From Posidonia oceanica (Eukaryota > Streptophyta > Magnoliopsida > Alismatales > Posidoniaceae): a stretch of 64,000 nt of DNA. Shown here in pieces: positions 1 to 9,617 of this stretch. The position numbers were made by a program, and so were the translations under genes. The stretch lies in NCBI GenBank assembly GCA_037176725.1, contig JAZBRS010000020.1:55580001-55644000 (forward strand), read 5' to 3'. The notes under the pieces were generated by a model. The model was not told where the DNA came from, ran no database searches, and saw nothing but the letters and a program-made list of their open reading frames with translations. The stretch's first letter is position 1, and each line of letters starts with the position of its first letter.

Positions 1-180
1 ACTTGTTTTGGGAGTTTCTAATGTAGTAGTATCTGTAGTTGGTGTTTTGGTGTGGTTTTGAGTTTAGTATTTTTCCGATTTTGGTTTTGTGGAGTGTGTG
101 TTGGGTGACCTTTTTGATGGTCACTCACGTGTTCTTATTTGGTGTATTTTGCAAGTGTAGATTGGTAGACTGCTACCTAG
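1..180 (+). repeat. Diverged chromovirus LTR-like remnant
   Basis: A GT-rich stretch that resembles part of the chromovirus LTR near 61860-61950. Both have a run around 'gggtgac', then 'tcactcacg', then T/G-rich sequence leading to a 'caagtg' or 'caggtg' motif. No PBS or LTR end is recognisable, so this is probably an old fragment. The match was read by eye over about 60 bp, so similarity by chance or to a different subfamily is possible. Confidence 0.35.
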
Positions 181-1064
181 CATACTAGGGCATATAGAGA
201 AGAGTTACTCAAACACACATCAAAGATTTTGGGTAGATATGTTGTTTTAGATTTATTTCTGTTAATTATAGTATTTAATAAATTATGTGCTTGGATTTAG
301 ATTCAACATTGATACATGAGTATTTGAAAAAAAAAATGTTAGGTTAAGTATGATGTCCAAGGTCGTTACTGGAGACATGTTAAATAATGATTTCATATAT
401 GGAAATAAAAAAATGTTCATAGGCCTTATATGATCATGGATCAATGGTTACTTAACTCATTGTAAATTAGTTTTAAATTAGATGTCCAAATTTAAATATC
501 ATATCATGGGTCAAAATGGTCTAAAGGAGCCTAGTTTTGCATACACCTACCTACATTAAAAAGAAGAGACACCTGAAGGAATCAATAGATAATGCATTTG
601 AGGAGTGTTAAAATAGTTTCACCTTGTAGATTTGAACCTGTGATAATGTATAGACGATATACTTCACTAGTAGTTAATTGCTTTTGAGTTGGTGGTCTAT
701 ATTCAATATAACACTAGGAGAAGGTAGATCCCTTGCGCTCACTCCATCCTATATTGTTGACCTGATAGACCGAAGCTCATACCGATTGCATGTAGGAGAG
801 ATGAAATTTTAGTTCACGTCGTGTGATCAATTCTACATCTTATATGTAAATGTGGTACAAGAACTTTGATTTTATTGAGAGGATGGCTTTAGAACTTATT
901 ACTTAAGCATTTATGTATTGTTGTGTTCCCCATGTATTACCTATTGACTTTTAGTAGAACTAACACTTTTGACACACTTGTTTAATGAGATACGCGTTCT
1001 AATTAGATCAACCTTTCAACTAAAAGAAAGGCTCTTCAATAGGCGAAGTAAAAAATAGGCAAGG
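181..1064. other. Unassigned AT-rich sequence left of element A
   Basis: No open frame of useful length, no protein motif and no repeat structure could be recognised. It is the flank into which Tat element A inserted. It is clearly more AT-rich than the Tat LTR that follows. Confidence 0.5.
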
Positions 1065-1069
1065 ATTAG
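1065..1069 (+). repeat. Target site duplication of element A, left copy (ATTAG)
   Basis: ATTAG directly precedes the TG of the left LTR. The same five bases follow the right LTR at 30662-30666. A 5-bp duplication is normal for Ty3/gypsy integration, and the pair fixes both ends of element A. Confidence 0.93.
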
Positions 1070-2189
1070 TGTAGACATCCCATTTTGACTGCCTGGAAGA
1101 TGGTGGATCCTTTGGGAAGCTTGCTCGAGCTCTGGAATGGCTCTCTCTCTCTCTCAAACTGACCTAAATTGACCTAAAACCAAATCCCATTCCAAAACTA
1201 CCCATAACCAACCCAAATCTCAAACCACAACTCAACCTAAGCCTTAACCAAGCCCAAAACCAAAAAAATCAGCCTTTGGCCTATTGCTTTCGTTGGACGC
1301 AGCATTTGGCGTGTCCAACGTTGGACGCAACGCGCCGAGACAGCCACCGCCTCCGCCAGCCTTCGGCTCACCACCTCCGTCCACCCACACTTACTACTTG
1401 TCTCCTCCACACTTACTCACCTCACTCCGGCCATCAGCTACATGCCAAGACCTGCCACCGGCCTACCATGACGTCCTCTCCTCCCCAGTGCCTCTTCCGC
1501 TCACCCAGCCACTCACTGCCACCGCCGCTTGATCCTCTACCACCACCAAGACTTTGGCGACCACCTGACATTTCCCACTTACTTCCCTGACATGCCCGCG
1601 TGGCCTTCCACTCACACCCATGCTTGCCATAGCCCTGCCACAGCCTGCAATGCCGCTGCCAATCCCCAGAACCCAATAGATGAACCCATCAAAACAGCCG
1701 ACTTCACACACACGCAAAACCACCACACTTGTGCCTCAGAGAATTGAGCGACACCAAAGCCAAGAGAGAATACCCACGATCCTCCCCAAGCTCTGAGCCA
1801 CCTCTCCCGACCTCCCAGCGCCACCCAGGAGCTCACCGGAGTTGGCCTGCTGCCATCTTCCATAGCGCCAGCCGTAACAACAAACACCACATCCGAGCTG
1901 CCAACTGGTAAGCTCCCTTCACTCCTAGCTAGCACACGCACTTAGTAGCATGCTAGGATAGCTAACACACACACACGCCTCCTTGGTTGGCTGGAAAAGC
2001 CTCGGCCATCGGCCACAAGGAGGAGGAGGTGGGTGGAGCAATCCACCCACCCATTTCTGGCATCGAGCATACCAACATGCTCGTCGTCACTCCCTCTTGC
2101 TTCCTGGATCCTTAGGCTCTAGCAGTGGGTCGATCTTGGCATCGATTGGGCCTGGGGAAGGCTCGGCCTGTTGGACGCCCCATCTAGCG

Positions 2190-3145
2190 TGTCCAACATT
2201 GGACCTGCCCTGAGGCAGTGTCCAATGACCTGCAGTTCCTTTTTGCTTGTCTTTTTTTTTATTTTGTTTCTGTAATACTTTAGCTTGCATGCTTTAGCTG
2301 CAGTTCTGTTGTAGCACGTTTTCTCCATGTTTCTAGATGCCATGCTAGGCTTGGATCCCAGTCCGGATCCATGTTTCATCCCCCTTTTTGGTCTACTGTT
2401 CTTGGGTGTTGGACGCTCAAACATAAGTGTCCAACATTGGACGCTGTGTTTTTAGCGTCCTACGTCCTTGCATGCCTACACCTGTTTTTTTAATGCTCTG
2501 AAGTTATGTTTATTTTGTGATATATGTCCAATCTATGTTGCATGCCTTTGGTTCATCTGTTTTCAGTAGTTCACATGCATGTCTAATGGCTTTATTCTAA
2601 GCTTAGTTCCCTTTGCAAATTAATCTGTTGTCTGTCTGCGTTGGCCGCCAGGATCCCAGCGTCCAACGTTGGACGTTGGTGTATCCCGCGTCCTACGCCT
2701 CTGCTTGCTTGCATGCTCTGCAATACTTGAATGATGCCTCCATTTTGGTTTGTTGCTTCATCTATGCGTGTGTATGCCTTGTCCTAGCATGCCTTCTGTT
2801 GTTTAGATGAATGCCTTAGGGTTTTCCTTGCTTAGCCTTCATTGCAGGTTGCTGTGTTGTCTTCTTGTGTTAGCCGCTAAGATCTCAGCGTCCAACATTG
2901 GATGCTAATGATCACAGCGTCTAACGCCTCCTGTCAGTTTAAAACCATCTTTTAACTTGCATTTGATCTCTGGGTTTTTGTGCCTCGATCCTTTAGTGTC
3001 GTTTGCCTGCCCATGACCTTTTCATTGCATTAAAAATTGCATGTTTGCCAAATTATATGGTTTCTGTAGGTTTTGCCTCTCTCTGTGTTGGACGCCTGGA
3101 TCCCCACGTCCAACATTGGATGCAAGCTTTCCAACGTCCAATGCT
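2190..3145 (+). repeat. Palindromic GTTGGACGC module array in the LTR of A
   Basis: Modules near 2407-2467, 2638-2699, 2868-2928 and 3086-3144, with a partial one at 2190 and another at about 1289. Each has four half-sites in the order GTTGGACGC, GCGTCCAAC, GTTGGACGC, GCGTCCAAC. The middle two abut to give the perfect palindrome GCGTCCAACGTTGGACGC (best at 2660), and each outer pair can form a hairpin with a loop of about 10-15 nt. Spacing is 217-234 bp. The sequence between modules has diverged far more than the modules, so this looks like an old tandem repeat with a conserved core. Confidence 0.85.
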
Positions 3146-3857
3146 TTAAGCTGGCTGAATTCTGACTTAAGTCGTTGCTTTTGTTTTGCTAGCTGTTTTT
3201 TTGCGTTGTATCACCTATGCATGCTGCCAGACCATTGTTTTCAGTTTTGCGCCTTGCATCGCACGCTTTCCTGTAGTTTTCTACGTCGGCTTTCTTTCCC
3301 CTTTGCATGTCACTTGTATCGTGTGGTTTTATTTGGCTTTCTCGCCCTTATTTGCTTTCCCCTTTGCATGTCGACTTGCATTGTGTGGTTTTACCAGCGT
3401 TTTGTTTTATCGTCTGCATTCGCATTAGGGCAGTGATGCTTACTGCCTGGAGTTCTCACGAACCTAGGTTCGCCTGATTTGAAACATAGATAGTGCTGCT
3501 GAGCACATAGGATGCACGTTTAATTTCCCATCCATGGCATTTAGGCATTCAAGCACACCTTTTAGCAACCATAGCATGGCATTAGCACCTATCGCCCTCG
3601 GGCATACAGTTAAAGGCAAGCAATTGCCAGCATTCCTACACATGCGAGCGAGAAAGCTTAGAAAGACCGATTCCTCGGACGTGTCGGGGGTGCCTAACAC
3701 CTTCCCCGCACGTAACAGGAGTCCTTACCCTTCTCTGGGCCGCATCGACGTTGTGTCGCGCATTTGCATTGTTTTCGCATGCTTTCTAATTGCATTAGCT
3801 TTCCTTGCACGTTCCTTATCCACTTTTCCTAGTTTTTTCGATTTTAATAAAATTAGG

Positions 3858-3867
3858 TGGCGACTCC
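3858..3867 (+). other. PBS-like copy inside the LTR of A
   Basis: TGGCGACTCC, identical to the first ten bases of the true PBS at 4026, lies 168 bp upstream of it and within the LTR. Equivalent copies occur at 12705, 18069, 40080 and 51199 in the other Tat LTRs, 163-164 bp before the true PBS where one follows. It may be a fossil PBS from before the LTR was extended. Confidence 0.7.
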
Positions 3868-4025
3868 CTTTTTCCTTTTTTCCTTTGATTTTCGTCCCTG
3901 TTTTCGGTGTATTTTGAGTCGAGTTTCCTCCTCGGATTCACCTACATATAATGAACCTAGTTCCGATCGGTGCACGCGAGCTTTGGCATCGTGCATGGAC
4001 GATCCGAATTTCGGGATTACTACAG

Positions 4026-4043
4026 TGGCGACTCCGCTAGGGA
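4026..4043 (+). promoter_or_regulatory. Primer binding site of element A (tRNA-Arg)
   Basis: TGGCGACTCCGCTAGGGA starts one base after the LTR end. TGG pairs with the CCA tail and CGACTCC with the acceptor arm of plant tRNA-Arg, whose 3' end reads GGAGTCG before CCA. tRNA-Arg priming is characteristic of Tat/Ogre elements. Minus-strand DNA synthesis would start here. Confidence 0.85.
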
Positions 4044-5202
4044 ATACAAGACTTTGGCTTTTGTCTTGGCTTTCTCGCTGCTCGCATTTTGCATTTTCTG
4101 CTTGCCTTATGCTTTTGCATGCCTTGCTTGCTTACCAGCCTGCCAGTTTATTTACTTGCTTTATGCTTTGTTTGCTTGCGCTGCTTTATTTTCTCGCATT
4201 ACATGCCTAAATACTTGCCTGGCGCACTGTGCATGCTTTTTGTGCGATAAGTGCTTTGTTTTATATAAATGCTATGCCAACACGCACGCACATGCCATGT
4301 ATGACTGCTTTTTGACATGCTAAGTGTTTTCTTTTCACTACCATGTTCACGACACTGGCATATACCACGCGCATGCCTTTTGCAATGATTTGTGTTGCTT
4401 GCTTGCCATGTTTGGGTGATTTTCTTCCCATTTAGCAATAAGCCTAAGGACAATTAGAGACTGATTGTTTCCCCCACGGCTAACTAAAAGTGGCAAGTAA
4501 AAATCAACTTTAGGAGCAACTAGAGACTGCAACACACCTGCATCCCCTTGGAGTTAATAAAATGTGCAAGATAAAAAACTCTAAGCATTTGCATGAAGCA
4601 TCATATAGGGCATGCATTCTTCTCATCTGAGTCTGCCTACTTGTCTGAGAAGGATAGCCTCGATCTCTTGCCCATATGCTTTGGTGTGGCGTGAGTAGAT
4701 CGGTCTGTCCCCCCTTGTCAGGGGGTCGTGTCGGTGTTAGTAGAGGGTACCGCCCATGCTTTTGGCAGGGCCAAGGCTCCTAACGCACCACCCCGTCACT
4801 GCCTGAGCTTCGGCCAGGATTTAGGCATGGGACGTACTTTTTCTGGCCTGAGTCGGCGACCTGCACACTTGTGAGTGTCCGAAGTAGACTGCCTACTAGG
4901 ATACACTAGATTGGTGAGAAAGAGCATGCTAGACAGCATCTCATCAGCATTGCATTCATATTGCACATTTGCATTTTACTTTCAGGTTTTAACACCTGTC
5001 TTTGTTTGCTTGTGTTGTGTCGAATAGGTCAGTGAGTGAGTTCCTTAGCTGGAGCTTGAGCCCTTTCTCTTACTAACGCCCCTATTGCGACACCTGCTTC
5101 CGACCGTCCTCTTCTGAGCTATTCGCCTTCACGATAATAGCTCCTCCTAGGACTCGTCCTTCTTTTCGCCGCAGACCTGTGATCACTCGCTCTCGGTCAG
5201 GA
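4044..5202 (+). other. 5' leader of element A with conserved structured block
   Basis: No coding region is supported. The block at about 4600-4930 is conserved in B (13460-13790), C (40880-41230) and D (51990-52340), unlike the variable sequence before it. It includes CCCCC-TTGTCA-GGGGG near 4709-4725, a short hairpin retained in weaker form in the others. Conservation plus structure just upstream of gag is where a packaging or dimerisation signal would be expected, but that role is inferred. A possible 3' splice site (tttcag) ends at 4985, followed by gag 218 nt downstream. Confidence 0.6.
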
Positions 5203-8200
5203 ATGGCCCAGTTTGCTGGTGAATCCTAAACTCCTGTTGCCTTGGAGGGAGTTTCCATTTCGGTCCCTCCGACTCTCGCCTTGGCTCCCTCTGTGCCAAC
5301 GTCTCCTTCTCTGGTATAGTTGCCTCCCCTCTATCCTGTGGGGTAGTGACAGACTCCGCTGGACCCGGTCGTTGAGTCTATCTTGGCATCCGCCACCCGC
5401 GCTCTCGAGGCCCCACTGACTCCTCCTTCCTAGGGCTATGTCGTTCTCGACATCCCTTCTACTGCGGCGACTTTTGCCTTAGATTCTCACTCTACTAGAT
5501 AGTCTGTGTCTCAGCCTCTTGAATTTGGTCCTCCATCGGTCCTGCAACTCAGCATACCTACTGATGGGTCCCCTGAGACGCAGTACCAGCAGCTGATGGA
5601 GACTGCCCAGAGACTGCAGGGCATGGCTCTATCTCTTCGCCCGTCTTTCGCTCCTACTGCTCCCGAGGTCCCTTTGTGACCTACTCTGGCTTCTCAGGCA
5701 TTCCCCTCTGCACTCCCGCTTAGAACGTCGCCCCAGCTACTCACTGCTTCGGCGATGGGGGCTCAACTTTCGCCTCCTACATATGCACAACACATTGCAC
5801 AACATCCTCCTCCGCCACTTGGTGGCCAGTCCTTCGGGTTGGTCGGAGTGCAGTATCCCGTAGGCCCACCGCTCGGCACCGTGTCGGTGCAGCAACTGAC
5901 GCTCCCGCATTATGCATCACCCATTGCACAGCATGCTGGCTACTCCTATCCCCTGCATCAACAATTCCCTACCCCAGCATGCATTCCAGCATACACCACA
6001 CTACATGGATACGCCGGCCATCACGTTGTGCCACCAGGCGATGCAATGGTAGATCCGAAGGAGCACCTTGGTGCGACCCAACCGGCATATGTGGTCCCCG
6101 CCCCTGCTGCTCCATCACCTGTGGTAGCCAATCCTGACCCCATCAATAATAGGGTGGATGTTCTGGAGAAAGCATTACGTCTAGTGCAGGGCGCTGACCT
6201 CCAACCTTACCAGTTCTGGGACCTCTGCTATTTCCCAGAGGCGGTACTCCCATCGATGTTCAAAATCCCAGACTTTGAAAAATATAATGGTAGAGGCTGT
6301 CCAATCGCACACCTGAAGGCATACTATGGAGATCTCGCTCAGCTCCAAGCTGATAAGAGGTTGCTTATCTGCTTGTTCCAAAAGAGTTTGACCGGCACTG
6401 CGCTCAAGTGGTTCACCTCGCTTGACATGGCCGTGATCAAGACTTGGGATGACCTAAGCTGGGTGTTCCTGGAGCAATATTCTTTCAACCTTGACCTGGT
6501 CCCAAAGCACGTGGACCTGGTCGCAACAAAGTAGAATTCCAGCGAGCCGTTCGAGGAGTACGTCGGCCGTTGGCGTGCCCTCGCCTCATAGGCTCGAGAT
6601 GCACCCTCCGACAAGGAGTCCCTCGAGATTGTGATCGGAGGAGCGCGGCCATCCACTAGGGCTCTGCTCAGCATTCAACCCATCACAACCTTCTCAGCAC
6701 TAATTCAGGCTGGCACCCATGTGGAGAGTTCGGTACGGAGTGGCAACTTCCTAGCACTCTCTGCATTTGCCAAGCAGGCCACCGTCAGTAGCAATAGCAG
6801 CAGCAGCAGCAACACCAGCACCAACAGCAGCGGTAGCAGTAGCAGCTGTCCTAGGAAGAAGGACTCGCCAGAGACCGCTATCACGGATGTTGACCCGTCG
6901 CCTGTGCCTGTTCTTCTGTCGATTCGGCCTCCGCCGAATCAGGTAGTGTATACACCAGCACATAGGGCACCCCTCACACCACAAATCACTACCACTGCCC
7001 GACCAGTCTATCCTACCACACCGGTCCGACAAGGGCAACATCAAGGGTAGAGACGACAATGGCGTCAATTCACCCCACTGGTGGAGCCGCTAAGTGTCGT
7101 CCTCCCCAAGGTCGCGCCATATCTGAAGTTTCTTGAGGTTCGCCTGCCGCCAAATCCACTCCTGCATTGGCATATGGCGCATCTTTTCTGTGACTACCAT
7201 CGAGCCGTAGGGCACTCGACGGACAGTTGCTATACCCTGAGGGACATCGTTCAGAACTTGATCGAATCGAGAACAATTGTGATCCACATGCACGAGACAT
7301 CCACTCTTGCACCTTCATCAGCATCTGCCCCTGCATTAGCATTAGCATCCCCTCATCCCAGCATCGTCCACCAGCCTCTACCAGAGCACTCCAACCCGGA
7401 AGGCACAAGGACCTCGGGAATCCATTCTCTCTTCTCTTCTGGGCCTGCCACATCTATGGTAGACCCCTTAGAGCTCATTCATGATGTCTCTGAGCCCTTC
7501 CCTCTCTCTCTCTATCGTGCGGCTATTGCCAGCTCCGAGTTAGGGATTCATATGATCCAACTGCGTGCCAGGCCGGGGCACTCTACCGCGTGCCCTACCA
7601 TGCATCCTCAGGCCCCTACCCTTGTACATCTTCAGGCTAGACCGTAGGCCCAAACCCCTACCTCCCTTTTAGGTAGACCCCTTGTCAGCCTACTAGCTAG
7701 GTCTCAGCCAGGGGCTCTAGCAATCTCCCAGCAGCACCCATCCCCCTATCGCCCAGCCAATCCTCTTGTGGCCCCACTTGTGCTCACAGCACATGCTCCT
7801 GCGGTTATTGACTTAACTTGGGACCCCCATCACGTGCCCTACAACTATGCCACAGAAACGTGTGCGGAAGTGAAGCGATCGAGGAGGGTCTACAAGCCGC
7901 CAGCACCAGTTGTTAGGTCTAGCCGTCCAGCACCCACTGCACCCCCACTAGCAAGCCAACCCGCTGCACCCCCAGCATCAGGCCAATCCCTTGCACCTAC
8001 CACAACAGAGCCTACCCCTCGAGCCTCTCCTCCTACTGCCAAAAAGGGCCAACCTAAAGCTGACATCACTTCTCAGCTTAAGAAGGTTAGAGCAGATATC
8101 TCTATTTGGGACCTTATACACACATCTTCTGAACACCGCGAGGCTTTTCTTCGCAGGTTCCAAGCTGCCCATGTGTCCCAAGCTATAGAACCTGCAGCCC

Positions 8201-8628
8201 TAGAAAGCATGGTAGGCATGATTGCGGAGCCTCAGATCATCTCTTTCACGAGCGATGAGCTTCCTCCAGCAGGGATTAATCACAACTAGCCCCTGTTTGT
8301 CATGGTGCAATACAAAAACTTTTGCATTCCCCTATCGCTGGTTGATAACGGATCTGGCCTTAATGTCTGTCCCTTGTGCACAGCAACCAGGCTCGGATTC
8401 AAAGCCGAGGATATCACCCTGGCGATAAAGGGAATGACAGCTTTTGATAACACCCACCATGACTCCCTAGGGATCTTGATTATTCCTCTCACCATTGGCC
8501 CAGTCGAATTCGATGTAGAATTCTACATTATCGACTTGGAGCCCAACTTCAATCTCCTACTTGGGCGCCCTTGGCTACACAAGCATCAGGTCATCTGCTG
8601 TGCTATCAGATGCTTTGTATCGCATTAA
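5203..8628 (+). pseudogene. gag-PR: Element A gag and aspartic protease, degenerate
   Basis: Gag coats the element's RNA; the protease would cleave Gag-Pol. The start (MAQFAGES) was chosen by matching the gag starts of C and D; a TAA at 5227 already breaks it. One frame runs from 5203 to 8628 with several in-frame stops and no frameshift. The gag core (FDKYNGRGCPI-type in the sisters, here FEKYNGRGCPI) lies near 6260-6720. A zinc-knuckle-like C-x2-H-x4-H-x4-C (CDYHRAVGHSTDSC) is near 7192. A Ser/Asn-rich run (CAG/AGC repeats) is at 6783-6850. The protease has VDNGSGLNVCP at about 8341 in place of the usual D-S/T-G, and a flap-side LLLGRPWLHK near 8555. Stops at 6532 and elsewhere are TAG at former CAG codons. 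Confidence 0.85.
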
Positions 8629-8965
8629 TCAGTGTGAGCCGGTTAACTTTATACCTGATCTTGAATGCGTCAACTCCTTGACCTTTCACAGCAACCCCTT
8701 CTGGATGGTTGAAAATGTCTGTCACAGGTGGGGCTATGTCAAGGGAACGCCGCTCGGGCGGTACGGCCAGGGAATCGCTGAGCCGGTCAAAGTAGCAAAG
8801 CGAAGGGATTCCGAGGGTCTCGGATATGACCCGCAGTTCGATGGAGATGCATGCATGCAGCCAGTGGATCAGAGGATGGCCTTCCCTTGGGACCTCACCA
8901 ATTTTGTTAGTGCAGGTACTCATGACTCGAGCAGCCAGGCCCCAGCACAGCAGATGACACGCTAG
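8561..8965 (+). pseudogene. Element A pol region after protease (G-patch-like linker)
   Basis: Coding continues in the next frame after the protease, so a frameshift lies between about 8560 and 8605. The segment includes GYVKGTPLGRYGQGIAEPV, a glycine-rich stretch like the G-patch-type sequence found after the protease in Tat polyproteins, then DPQFDG and FPWDLTNFV. It ends at a TAG. Its function in these elements is not known to me. No catalytic motif is seen. Confidence 0.65.
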
Positions 8966-9612
8966 AGCTCTCCACTGTCGACAGAAGAGTGGGTCTGCAT
9001 TGAGGACTACTACTCGGATGAGCAGTAGTCTGGCGTGGTGGAAGCAGCCCCATCCAGCAGCAAGGATCAGCTCAGCTCGGTAGCATCCCGGTCAGTTTGC
9101 TTAGCACTCCCTTCTACAGAAGCAGCAGCAGACCTTATGGTAGGATTGACAATCTCTCCTCTCTATGTAGTTTCACCAGCATCACTAACTGCCATAGCAG
9201 TAGCTCCGAAGCCAGGAGCACGTCCTCAGGCACCCTCCAGCAATCTGCTTGTGGCCACAGCCGCACTAGCACAGAACTCACCATTTCTGGCGGTGTAGTC
9301 AGCCAGGTTAGAAGGCAGCGCGACTCGGCCTGCTTCATGCACAGTACAGCAAGCAGGCCCGGTGGCTCCCTCCAGTATACAACTGTCAGCTACAGCAGGA
9401 CAAGATTTGTGGAGGACCCCCACCGCGTCTCCAAGGAGACAACCACCATCACGCATGGGTGTCGGCGCTTTGTTCCCTAGCATGGCCGCTAAGCTATCGG
9501 TTCGCCGGAAGAGCCCCTTTGCCTCCCCTCCAATTGCAGCAGTGACCCTGACAGCCTACCCACCAGTAGCAGCACACCCGGTAGGCAAACTAGAGCCAGA
9601 ACCCCCCATTGC
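8966..9612 (+). pseudogene. Element A PR-RT linker, left part
   Basis: Ala/Ser/Pro-rich open sequence with stops that continues the polyprotein towards RT. The frame at 9362-9617 reads up to PPIAY and is cut by element B. Directly after B, at 18237, the sequence continues in a frame giving VDSPLDEEQG once B and one CTATT are removed. The disruption here is therefore a clean insertion and not a deletion. Confidence 0.65.
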
Positions 9613-9617
9613 CTATT
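9613..9617 (+). repeat. Target site duplication of element B, left copy (CTATT)
   Basis: CTATT precedes TGTAGACACC at 9618 and is repeated right after the 3' LTR at 18232-18236. This proves that B inserted into A as a unit. Confidence 0.92.

Larger units (their letters stand above)
1070..4024 (+). repeat. Left LTR of element A (2955 bp)
   Basis: It begins TGTAGACA and ends ATTACTACA, bounded by ATTAG and the PBS. The first 800 bp are CT/CCA-rich with a CT microsatellite near 1141. A donor-like GTAAGC lies at 1908. Palindromic GTTGGACGC modules run from about 2190 to 3145. Further right a block at 3661-3725 contains GTGCCTAACACCTTCCCCGC, a motif I recognise as typical of Ogre/Tat LTRs. A PBS-like TGGCGACTCC lies at 3858, inside the LTR. 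Promoter and polyadenylation sites could not be fixed. Proline-rich open frames in the first 900 bp have no recognisable domain. Confidence 0.93.

Noticed and set aside
1276..1941. Proline-rich frames in the first 900 bp of each Tat LTR (also 27885-28576, 37570-37905, 48708-49326, 59304-59675)
   Set aside because: They overlap in several frames and are due to CCA/CCT-rich sequence, not conserved in length, and have no domain. Probably untranslated leader.
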